Source: Rubripirellula sp.
Lineage (GTDB): Bacteria; Planctomycetota; Planctomycetia; Pirellulales; Pirellulaceae
Assembly (NCBI GenBank): GCA_022425745.1
Contig: JAKMEW010000362.1
Span: 1 to 37,413, forward strand
Direction: 5' to 3'
Length of the DNA: 37,413 nucleotides
Shown: positions 8,504 through 15,894 of the stretch, piece by piece
How positions within the stretch are numbered: the first letter of the stretch is position 1
Layout of the letters: every line of letters begins with the position of its first letter
Translations under genes and position numbers: made by a program
The notes under the pieces: generated by a model
Database searches by the model: none
Told to the model about the DNA's origin: nothing
Seen by the model: the letters and a program-made list of their open reading frames with translations, nothing else

Positions 8504-11500
8504 ATGCAGTACACAGAACTTCGCTGCAAAAGCAATTTTTCCTTCTTGAGGGGTGCGTCTCATCCACACGAATTAATTGAGACAGCCTCAGAACTCGGAT
8601 ACGCCGGAGTCGCCTTAACCGATATCGCTTCTGTTGCAGGACTGGTACGTGCGCATACCTCTGCCAAAGAATTAAATCTTCCATTTATCGTTGGTACCGA
8701 GCTTCGATTAATCGACGGGCCACGCGTCACACTATGGCCGATGAACCGACAGGGTTATGGCCGAATGTGTCGACTCATCTCTCTTGGCCAAACTCGTTCC
8801 GGTAAGGGCCAATACACACTGACATGGAAAGACTTGTGTCAGCACCAAGAGGATTTAATGGTCGGAATCATCGCGTCTTCTGCCACTTCCCTTATAAATA
8901 AACATTCTTCAACTTTTCTTGAGTCCACACATATCCATGATGTCTTTGGTGATCGTGCATATCTGTTGAGCGACCTGCATCGCAGTGTTGATGACTCAGG
9001 AAGTTTGGTTCAGCTAAACAATTTATCAACCAAGATTAAATTACCTTTGGTTGCCACGGGTAATGTCCACTACCATTCAGCTGAACGAATGATTCTGCAC
9101 GATTGCATAACGGCAATCAGAAAAAGCAGTAGCGTCGATTCCATCTCATCGGAACGCTTTTCCAATAGTCAGTATCATCTGCGAACCGTAGAAGAAATCG
9201 TTGATCTATACAGAGCATATCCCGACGCAATTGCTAGAACCGAAGAGATTAGGCACCGCTGCTGCTTTTCTCTCGATGAACTTCGTTATGAATATCCGGA
9301 AGAAATTGCACCGAGTGGTATCACTCAACTAGAACACCTTCGAAGACTCACATGGGAAGGTGCCCAGAGCCGATGGCCCAACGGTGTCCCTCAATCGGTC
9401 ATTGAGTTAATCAAGCATGAATTAGCGATTATCAAAGAACTGCAGTATGAATCTTATTTCCTAACCGTTTGGGATCTTGTTCGTTTCGCGCGTCAACAGA
9501 ATATCCTCTGCCAAGGTCGCGGCTCCGCCGCGAACTCAGCCGTCTGTTACTGTCTGGGAATCACAAATGTTGACCCCAGTCAGTCCGATGTTCTTTTCGA
9601 ACGGTTTATTAGCAGGGAGCGTAACGAAGCTCCGGATATTGATGTCGATTTTGAACATCAACGTCGCGAAGAAGTACTGCAATACCTTTATGCAAAATAC
9701 GGTCGTGATCGTGCAGGAATGACCGCAACCGTTGTTTCGTACAGAATGCGGAGCGCAGTGCGTGAAGTAGGAAAAGCCATTGGTTTGTCTGGCGACACAC
9801 TAGATTCCATCACAAAACTAAGCAGTCGGGATGAAAGCTTTGAAGACCAATGTCGACGAGGTGGAATCAACCCTGAAACAGAGATCGGCAAACGATTTAC
9901 TTATCTCGTCAAAACAATTATTGGATTTCCTCGGCACCTATCACAACACGTTGGCGGAATGGTCATGACACAGGGAAAGCTCTGTGAGCTTTGCCCTATT
10001 GAAAATGCCTCAATGGATGGAAGAACCATCATTCAGTGGAACAAAGACGACCTTGACGAACTCGGCATTTTAAAAGTGGATATCCTCGCGTTGGGAATGC
10101 TGTCCGCAATTCACAGATGTTTTGATCTTATTCGAGATCACCACGAGCGAACGCTAACACTTTCAAATATCCCACCAGACGATCGACGAACCTACGCGAT
10201 GATCTGCAAGGCGGACACTGTCGGAGTCTTCCAGATAGAGAGTCGTGCTCAAATGAGCATGCTGCCACGACTCCGCCCCGCATGCTTTTATGACCTTGTT
10301 GTTGAAGTAGCGATTGTCCGACCGGGCCCAATCCAAGGCAATATGGTTCACCCCTACCTAGCAGCAAGGAAAAATCCCAAATCGGTGAGATACCCGAACG
10401 ATAAAATCAAAAAAGTCCTAGAGAAAACACTGGGTGTTCCGATCTTTCAAGAGCAAGCAATGCGACTTGCCGTTGTGGCTGCAGGATTTACCCCGGGTGA
10501 AGCGGATCAACTTCGACGTGCCATGGCTGCCTGGCGAAGACCGGGCGTGATTGAAAAATTTCGCATAAAGCTTCTTGAAGGAATGCAAAGGTCGGGCCTG
10601 AACCAAGCCTTTGCAGAACATATTTTCAATCAAATTCGAGGTTTTGGCGAATACGGTTTTCCCGAGTCTCATGCGACAAGCTTCGCGTTGCTTGTGTATG
10701 CGTCCTGCTACCTTAAATGCCACTACCCGGCTGCATTTTGCACAGCACTGCTCAACAGTCAGCCAATGGGTTTTTACTCGCCCGCACAGTTGGTAGCCGA
10801 TGCGCAACAGCATGGCGTCAAATTCCTATCGGCAGATGTAAACCACAGTGACTGGGAATGCACACTCGAAAACCCCTCACCACTGCCCACATCAAAACCT
10901 ATCAACATCAATCAAAAGCTTGACCCCGTTGTGCGATTCGGTTTTTGCACAATTAATGGACTGAGGGAATCTACTGCAAAACTAATTTGTGAAGAGCGAG
11001 AAGCAGGAGGGCCGTTCCTTTCGATGAATAATTTCACCGAACGAACCTGTTTTGGAAAAGCTACCATCTCGTTACTTGCGGACGCTGATCTTTTCAGCTC
11101 TCTCAAACAAGACCGCCGAAAAGCAATATGGGACTCCTTGGACTACGAAACTTCTAAACAACCGCAACCCTTGCTCCGACAACTTGAAGGAGAGCCTCCC
11201 ACGCCCAACGCAATTGCCCCTATGTCTGACGAAGAAGAAGTAAGGGCAGATTATCAAATGCAAGGACTGAGCCTAAGAGGACACCCCATTTCCTTTCTAC
11301 GCAACTGGGTCGAGAATCAAAAATGCAAACAGATCGGTGAATTGGCTCATACACGCAATGGGCGATACATCCAATTGGCCGGTCTCGTCTTACTTAGACA
11401 AAGACCGGGAACTGCAAAGGGAATAACGTTCGTCACCATCGAAGATGAGAGTGGACAGGCCAACCTGATCATCCACCCAAGAGTCTGGAAGCGATTCCTT

Positions 11501-11644
11501 AGGGTCGCACAAACTAGCGACGCGTGGATTGTGCGAGGAAAAGTAGAAAAAGCGGAATCAATAACTCACGTGATCGTAAACCATATTATTGACATCAGTG
11601 GAGCTCTGACTTCTTATCGATCACGATCCAAAAATTTTCACTGA
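8504..11644 (+). CDS. dnaE2: Error-prone DNA polymerase III alpha-like subunit DnaE2 (ImuC)
   Basis: This is a 1046-residue C-family polymerase for translesion synthesis. It opens with the DnaE2 signature SNFSFLRGASHP in the PHP domain, where the first metal motif reads KSNFS instead of the HxD form of replicative DnaE. The palm follows with GRGSAANSAVCYCLG, the catalytic pair in PDIDVDFEHQRREEV, and the third carboxylate in LKVDILALGML. Later come QHVGGMVMT, the fingers segment RRAMAAWRRPG, and a C-terminal OB fold (GITFVTIEDESGQANLIIHP). It lacks the long replicative tail, as expected for DnaE2. Homology starts at ATG 8504; an in-frame GTG at 8465 would add 13 residues but has no ribosome site and lies in a palindrome. 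The usual partners imuA and imuB are absent nearby. Confidence 0.95.
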   Translation: MQYTELRCKSNFSFLRGASHPHELIETASELGYAGVALTDIASVAGLVRAHTSAKELNLPFIVGTELRLIDGPRVTLWPMNRQGYGRMCRLISLGQTRSGKGQYTLTWKDLCQHQEDLMVGIIASSATSLINKHSSTFLESTHIHDVFGDRAYLLSDLHRSVDDSGSLVQLNNLSTKIKLPLVATGNVHYHSAERMILHDCITAIRKSSSVDSISSERFSNSQYHLRTVEEIVDLYRAYPDAIARTEEIRHRCCFSLDELRYEYPEEIAPSGITQLEHLRRLTWEGAQSRWPNGVPQSVIELIKHELAIIKELQYESYFLTVWDLVRFARQQNILCQGRGSAANSAVCYCLGITNVDPSQSDVLFERFISRERNEAPDIDVDFEHQRREEVLQYLYAKYGRDRAGMTATVVSYRMRSAVREVGKAIGLSGDTLDSITKLSSRDESFEDQCRRGGINPETEIGKRFTYLVKTIIGFPRHLSQHVGGMVMTQGKLCELCPIENASMDGRTIIQWNKDDLDELGILKVDILALGMLSAIHRCFDLIRDHHERTLTLSNIPPDDRRTYAMICKADTVGVFQIESRAQMSMLPRLRPACFYDLVVEVAIVRPGPIQGNMVHPYLAARKNPKSVRYPNDKIKKVLEKTLGVPIFQEQAMRLAVVAAGFTPGEADQLRRAMAAWRRPGVIEKFRIKLLEGMQRSGLNQAFAEHIFNQIRGFGEYGFPESHATSFALLVYASCYLKCHYPAAFCTALLNSQPMGFYSPAQLVADAQQHGVKFLSADVNHSDWECTLENPSPLPTSKPININQKLDPVVRFGFCTINGLRESTAKLICEEREAGGPFLSMNNFTERTCFGKATISLLADADLFSSLKQDRRKAIWDSLDYETSKQPQPLLRQLEGEPPTPNAIAPMSDEEEVRADYQMQGLSLRGHPISFLRNWVENQKCKQIGELAHTRNGRYIQLAGLVLLRQRPGTAKGITFVTIEDESGQANLIIHPRVWKRFLRVAQTSDAWIVRGKVEKAESITHVIVNHIIDISGALTSYRSRSKNFH

Positions 11645-11655
11645 CCGAATCTTTA

Positions 11656-12387
11656 TCAGAGAACATTCGGTGCAACAAAACGCTCTGAACGGTAAGACTG
11701 CACGTTTGATACGTGCCATTGCCCTTGGCCTTCCGAATCGACCAAGTAATCAAGAGTCATGCTAATTTTGGTATCGCTCGACCCAGTCGGGTCGGCAATA
11801 ACTAATTCAGCGTGCTGATTGCGATACCGCGTATAAAGGCGAGTCGGCATATCAAAAATCCATTCAGCGCCTGGCCCACGCTCCCTAATCATCTCATTCA
11901 CACCACCATACTTGAATTGCTCAAAATTCTCACGCGCTTGAGGCTGTCCTTGGTAATGTTCTTCCAGTGACATCGTTGGATCCATACGATTGACGTAATC
12001 CTTATTCAATTCCATCGCGAACTCTGTCTCATCCATCGCGATGACATCCAAATAGATCAGGGCAAATTTTTCGGCCTGACGTGACAAGACTAATGTCTTG
12101 AACCATGGAGTGAAGAAGGTACATGCGCCAAATCCAACGGCAAGACAGATCCCCAAACGTGCTGGCTTCAACCCTAAAGGAGCAGGCCCGCTGTACTTCC
12201 TCAACGAGTAAACACCAATCAAAATGGCCGCAAAAGAAAAAGCAATCAGAAGGCGACCCATCAACCCCAGTACACTCAAGCCACCAAGAATCAAACAGAG
12301 ATAACCGGAGATCCGCAGTGGCACAACATCAGACTCTGCAACTTCGAATCCTGCCTCTGCATTCATCTTAGGTATCAATGAGTCCAT
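11656..12387 (-). CDS. Membrane protein with C-terminal soluble domain, unknown
   Basis: The predicted product has 243 residues. Roughly residues 24-65 form two closely spaced hydrophobic segments (ISGYLCLILGGLSVLGLMG and LLIAFSFAAILIGVYSL), and a third lies near residues 78-98 (LGICLAVGFGACTFF). The rest, from about residue 105, is a soluble domain with a helical beginning and a strand-rich end (RLYTRYRNQHAELVIADP, KISMTLDYLVD), reminiscent of small secreted NTF2-like domains but not clearly so. I do not recognise a family. The ATG at 12387 has GGAG about 12 bases upstream; an in-frame TTG at 12411 is less likely. The gene is convergent with dnaE2, with 11 bases between stops. Confidence 0.75.
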   Translation of the reverse strand: MDSLIPKMNAEAGFEVAESDVVPLRISGYLCLILGGLSVLGLMGRLLIAFSFAAILIGVYSLRKYSGPAPLGLKPARLGICLAVGFGACTFFTPWFKTLVLSRQAEKFALIYLDVIAMDETEFAMELNKDYVNRMDPTMSLEEHYQGQPQARENFEQFKYGGVNEMIRERGPGAEWIFDMPTRLYTRYRNQHAELVIADPTGSSDTKISMTLDYLVDSEGQGQWHVSNVQSYRSERFVAPNVL

Positions 12388-12721
12388 GCTATTATTCGCT
12401 CCACAAAACAATTACGAGGAATTCCCAGCTTATCGATCTCACTGTCGAAGCCGACATCCTGATCATAATCAATAAATCTTTTAATCTCAGCAACGCGTTC
12501 CGATACAAACGCATTAAAGCACCGCTAGGAAATGTAGCACCCCCACAGTCGGTGCGCTGGGCGATAGCTTTAGTTTCCCGCACTTTTGCACCTTCACGGC
12601 GCTCTTCAACCGTAAAAGTCGTTACGCAAGCCAAGCTTAATGGTTTGATCGTGGACCATACATTTTTCGAAAAAACATTCCCGAGGTGAAGTAACTATCT
12701 CCTATCAGTGTCGGGGTAGCT
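12388..12721. other. Intergenic stretch without a convincing gene
   Basis: These 334 bases separate lpxB (ending at 12722) from the membrane-protein gene on the same strand. No terminator hairpin with a T run is visible. The minus strand contains protein-like sequence spread over two frames (see findings), which could be a decayed gene or chance. I do not support a gene here. Confidence 0.5.
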
Positions 12722-13888
12722 CTAGCCCATTGCTTTATTCAGATCACGAGTGATGCACTCTGCTGCATTGCGTGATGCACCGGGAGATGCGTAACGGCTT
12801 GCCAACTCATCAAGCTGTTTCACCACGGATTCCATATGGGTCGGATCATTCAACAATCGCCCAATTGAAGTGGCTAACATTTCAACGGTCGGCTCGGCGT
12901 CTCCGACGGAAATCATCTCTGGGTAGATTTCTTCACCGGCCATGAGGTTGGGTAGTGTGAAACTGTCCAGATTGACTAAGTGCTTTGCGATGTGATGAAA
13001 AACTCTGCCTATGCGATAAGTCACCACAGCCGGTGTTTTCCGTGCCATCAACTCTAGGCTGACGCTACCACTAACCATCATCGCACACTCGCTTGCCTTG
13101 ATGATCTCACTGGTCTTACCTACCCAAAACTCGATTGGCAATTCTTGATCGGCCGACGCAGAATATTCACGACAGTATTCAACATGCGATTCTCTATAAG
13201 CCGCCACAAGAAACTTCACTTGAGGATTGCTCGAATGAATTTTATGGATGGCTTGAAGCATGATTGGCCAGTTGCGATGGACTTCATGCCCACGAGAGCC
13301 AGGGAGAACGGCGACCAAGCGGGTTCCCTTCTGCTGAGCACGTCGGCACTGTGTCAAAAAATCGAGATTCAAATCGGCCTGATAAACTGCATCGAAAAAA
13401 GGATGCCCAACGTAAGTGGTGCGAATGCCATGCGATGCAAAAAACGTTTCTTCGATGGGAAGCACGGCTAATACGTGATCGACCCACCGCCGCATTTTTC
13501 TGATACGCCAACCACCCCAAGCCCACAACTGCGGAGGGCAATAGTAGTAAACCGGGATGCGGTGCTTTTTTGCGGCCTTTGCAATGTGCCAGTTAAAACC
13601 GGGGAAATCAACTAACACCACAGCATCAGTCTTTCCTTCTTTGAATATGTGGCTGGCTTGATCTGCAAACCTGAAGAACTGCCTCAGCTTAGGCAACACC
13701 TCCACAAAACCCATCACAGCGTGCTGCGTGAGATCAACATCGAGCTCACAGCCAGCGGATAACATGCTCTCGCCTCCAAACCCCCGAAACTGAAAATCGG
13801 AGTCGATTTTCCGCAATTCTTGAATTAGCTTTGCAGCGTGCTGGTCGCCGCTTGGTTCTCCGGCAGAAAAGAAAATGGTACGAGACAT
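12722..13888 (-). CDS. lpxB: Lipid-A-disaccharide synthase
   Basis: LpxB (glycosyltransferase family 19) joins UDP-diacyl-glucosamine and lipid X to form the lipid A disaccharide at the inner face of the inner membrane. The N-terminal signature is clear: SAGEPSGDQHAAKL, then FRGFGGESM and QHAVMGFVEVLPK. Further family segments are VLVDFPGFNWHIAK, YYCPPQLWAWGGWR, TTYVGHPFFD, LPGSRGHEVHRNWPIM and MVSGSVSLELM. The length of 388 residues matches the family and there is no frameshift. It supports an outer membrane with lipid A in this organism. No other lpx gene is in the window; the fatty-acid-type gene set near 22-25 kb is the only other lipid-related locus. Confidence 0.97.
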   Translation of the reverse strand: MSRTIFFSAGEPSGDQHAAKLIQELRKIDSDFQFRGFGGESMLSAGCELDVDLTQHAVMGFVEVLPKLRQFFRFADQASHIFKEGKTDAVVLVDFPGFNWHIAKAAKKHRIPVYYYCPPQLWAWGGWRIRKMRRWVDHVLAVLPIEETFFASHGIRTTYVGHPFFDAVYQADLNLDFLTQCRRAQQKGTRLVAVLPGSRGHEVHRNWPIMLQAIHKIHSSNPQVKFLVAAYRESHVEYCREYSASADQELPIEFWVGKTSEIIKASECAMMVSGSVSLELMARKTPAVVTYRIGRVFHHIAKHLVNLDSFTLPNLMAGEEIYPEMISVGDAEPTVEMLATSIGRLLNDPTHMESVVKQLDELASRYASPGASRNAAECITRDLNKAMG

Positions 13889-14021
13889 TCAAAAGCTTTC
13901 GGCGACAATTAGATCGACTAGGTCATAACGCTGACGAGGTATTTAAAAAATTGTCCGGCAACCACGTCAATGCTGATCCGATCGCTCGCAACAGCATCAT
14001 AGAGTTGAGAATCGTGTGCGC

Positions 14022-14058
14022 AAAAAAAAGGCCCGCCAACGGTTACCGTGGCGGGCCT
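14022..14058 (-). terminator. Rho-independent terminator of the cysteine-rich protein gene
   Basis: A perfect ten-base-pair stem (AGGCCCGCCA at 14029-14038 with TGGCGGGCCT at 14049-14058) with a ten-base loop is followed on the minus strand by eight U residues (14022-14029). It lies about 50 bases after the stop of the gene ending at 14109 and separates it from lpxB. Confidence 0.93.
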
Positions 14059-14108
14059 CTTGTTCGCTGCGACTAAGAAGTTACAGGGAAGCTACAAACG
14101 CTAATGAA

Positions 14109-14807
14109 TTAGCGAACGTAAACTGCACTGGCTTGGATGACGCGACGATTGGTCGAAACTCGTGCACTTGGATCCACCACTGGAGCTGGGATCGGTGCAG
14201 CTTTCATGGAAGTTACGGGTGCTGCTGGCTCGCAACCGCAAGCTGGCTCTTCACAACCGCAAGCTGGCTCACCAGCTTCTTCACCGGCATCGCACGAATC
14301 ACAGCTGCTGTCGCTGCAAGATGCGAACAGCTTTGCGAGAAGACCACCACACTTAGGACCTGAAGCTGCATCACATGCATCTTCACATCCTTCAGCGGCT
14401 GGCTCACAACCACAAGCTGGATCGTCTTCGGCTGCGTCGTCACAGTTGCTATCGCAACCCTCGAGCATTGGGAACAACTTGGAAAGCAGTCCACCACAGT
14501 TTTTCGCTGCAGGTGAATCGCATCCGGGTTCGCAGCCCTCAGCAGCGGGCTCACACCCGCAAGCTGGCTCTTCACATCCACATGCAGGATCTTCGGAGGC
14601 AGCGGGCGCTTCGCAACCGCAAGCTGGCTCTTCACAGCCGCAAGCAGGTTCAGCTTCGCTGCCGGCATCTGCAGCATCGCAAGCTACCGTATCACAACTT
14701 GAACCGCACTTGATTCCAAGCATTCGATCCAAAAGGTCAAAGCCGAATGATGGGCTGCTGATTCCGCAACCAATCACAAAGGCCATAGTTAAAATTGTCC
14801 GCTTCAT
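14109..14807 (-). CDS. Secreted cysteine-rich acidic repeat protein, unknown
   Basis: The 232-residue product has an N-terminal export signal (KRTILTMAFVIGCG) and then an unusually Cys-rich, acidic region. I count 29 Cys in all. Seven PACGC units, mostly within EPACGCE, lie between residues 53 and 193, alternating with blocks of the type CGGLL(S/A)KLF (around residues 104-112 and 153-161) and CDSxCD. The last 40 residues are Cys-free and proline-rich, ending in ASAVYVR. VIGC at residues 11-14 could be a lipobox; otherwise signal cleavage after SFG near residue 22 is likely. The start at 14807 follows AAGGGAGA. Such a protein could form disulfide-linked wall or surface material, or bind metal; the family is unknown to me. 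It has its own terminator. Confidence 0.85.
   Translation of the reverse strand: MKRTILTMAFVIGCGISSPSFGFDLLDRMLGIKCGSSCDTVACDAADAGSEAEPACGCEEPACGCEAPAASEDPACGCEEPACGCEPAAEGCEPGCDSPAAKNCGGLLSKLFPMLEGCDSNCDDAAEDDPACGCEPAAEGCEDACDAASGPKCGGLLAKLFASCSDSSCDSCDAGEEAGEPACGCEEPACGCEPAAPVTSMKAAPIPAPVVDPSARVSTNRRVIQASAVYVR
14229..14651 (-). repeat. Coding repeat array of (E/D)PACGCE units
   Basis: Seven PACGC-type units occur in four groups (two, two, one and two) inside the cysteine-rich gene. At DNA level the unit reads close to GCAACCGCAAGCTGGCTCT on the plus strand with small variations. The nearly identical units suggest recent duplication or gene conversion. The opposite strand is therefore also open over a long stretch, which is an artefact of the repeat. 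Confidence 0.85.
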
Positions 14808-15434
14808 TGGAGCCACGTCTCCCTTTCTCAATTTGGCGGGTCTATTCGTGCTGCTGCGTGTAAAAAATGTTCGAAAGACGACTCGGACGTTTCCTGAGAT
14901 GACTTCGAGAGGTGCAGTCGGCGGACGAAGTCGCCGGCGAGCACACCTCTACGTATTTCATTCAACTCTAATCCAATCCCCAGAGAGGTTTGGATCGACT
15001 TCGTTCAGTTGATTGATTCTCAACCCCGACCGAATCGATCGGCAATCATTTTCAATGCAACACCGCAACACTCGGTTGCTGGCATCCTCTGCCAGTCAAC
15101 ACGCAATACTGAGATCAACAATTGGACAACATTGGCAACGAGCCCTTGATCCAATTGAGGTCTGTATGGATATCGACCCGTAGTACCGCCAAAAACAGTG
15201 TTCCGAAGGATTTTCATCCGGATGGTAAAGTTTGCCGATCACGCAATCTCTACTGCTCCGGAAAAGCGGAGTAATCTTTACTAAAGATTCCAACCAAGCA
15301 GAAAAACACCCCCGTGGAGGGGAAAACATGCCTTCGCATGGGAGCTGATGCATGCTCGATGGAGTCACAATCAGCGAAAAAAGTCAACTCTTTTTGAATC
15401 ACTCACACGTTCTTAGATTAGGAGCCTGCGCAAA
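14808..15434. other. Long non-coding gap between divergent genes, with clustered hairpins
   Basis: These 627 bases separate the cysteine-rich gene (minus) from the cupin gene (plus), so promoters of both must lie here. Frames of 60-90 codons on the minus strand have no recognisable content and no good ribosome site, and I do not call them. The part 15255-15340 has four hairpins in a row (separate entry). The rest shows nothing I can name. Confidence 0.6.
15255..15340. other. Cluster of four consecutive hairpins, possible structured RNA or leader
   Basis: In order: GCTCCG/CGGAGT with loop GAAAAG (15255-15272); AATCTTT/AAAGATT, seven perfect pairs with a three-base loop (15273-15289); CCCC/GGGG (15309-15322); and CATGC/GCATG with loop CTTC (15327-15340). 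The first two stems abut directly. The set ends 94 bases before the cupin start, so it could be a leader of that gene on the plus strand. On the minus strand short U runs follow the last two stems, so the orientation is unresolved. It matches no riboswitch class I can recognise. Confidence 0.35.
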
Positions 15435-15785
15435 ATGGCCAATTCTCGAGCCCAAATCGTCAGGTTGAATGAAGTTCCTACGGTGGATTGTCCGTGCGGG
15501 CTTGCCAGACGCGCATTTGCCGACCAATCCACTTTCCCGGGAACGATTCACCTGACCGATATCCACCGTGACGCAAAAGCACATTTCCACGACAAACATA
15601 CCGAGATTTATGTGATCCTGACTTGCAAGCCCGACGCGCAAATCGAACTGGAAGGTGTGAATTATCCCGTCAGCCCAATGACGGCAATTCTGATACCACC
15701 GGGAGTTAAACACCGAGCAATCGGTGAAATGCAAGTGCTAATCATCTGCAACCCCGCATTTGACCCCGCAGATGAGAAATTCTAG
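15435..15785 (+). CDS. Single-domain cupin protein
   Basis: This 116-residue protein has one cupin fold. The first cupin motif is HFHDKHTEIYVIL, whose His, His and Glu side chains are the usual metal ligands. The second motif is PPGVKHRAIGE with the fourth ligand His. It has no signal peptide and should be a cytosolic metal-binding protein, perhaps a sugar-phosphate isomerase or small-molecule enzyme; the sequence does not say which. The N-terminal part (TVDCPCGLARRAF) has two Cys close together. The ATG at 15435 is the natural start. It is the first gene of a long plus-strand run, but the next gene is 109 bases away behind a hairpin, so it may be transcribed alone. Confidence 0.85.
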   Translation: MANSRAQIVRLNEVPTVDCPCGLARRAFADQSTFPGTIHLTDIHRDAKAHFHDKHTEIYVILTCKPDAQIELEGVNYPVSPMTAILIPPGVKHRAIGEMQVLIICNPAFDPADEKF

Positions 15786-15827
15786 AGGATTTCGGAAGAC
15801 GACAGATTCGCTTAAACTCTACAGGCA

Positions 15828-15852
15828 AGCTAGAGGCAGTTTGAGTCTAGCT
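15828..15852. other. Seven-base-pair hairpin between cupin and PQQ-propeller genes
   Basis: AGCTAGA (15828-15834) pairs perfectly with TCTAGCT (15846-15852) across an 11-base loop, with possible outer pairs ACAG/CTGT. No T run follows. It may mark the 3' end of the cupin transcript or the leader of the next gene. Confidence 0.35.
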
Positions 15853-15894
15853 CGCTACTGTCTACCTCCCCTTTCATTCAACTCGGATCGTTAA

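Noticed and set aside
12378-12689. A 103-codon plus-strand frame in the gap between lpxB and the membrane-protein gene
   Set aside because: Composition is not protein-like, it overlaps the start of the minus-strand gene, and no ribosome site precedes it.
14137-15012. A 291-codon open frame on the plus strand, Ser/Gln/Ala-rich
   Set aside because: It is the reverse complement of the cysteine-rich repeat gene; the repeat keeps the opposite strand open. The minus-strand reading has an export signal, ribosome site and terminator.
15020-15368. Two overlapping minus-strand frames of 65 and 90 codons
   Set aside because: No ribosome site and no family marks, and they lie across the hairpin cluster.
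15352-15468. A 38-codon plus-strand ORF with GGGAG upstream
   Set aside because: It overlaps the start of the cupin gene in another frame and its product shows nothing; the purine stretch is part of a hairpin region.
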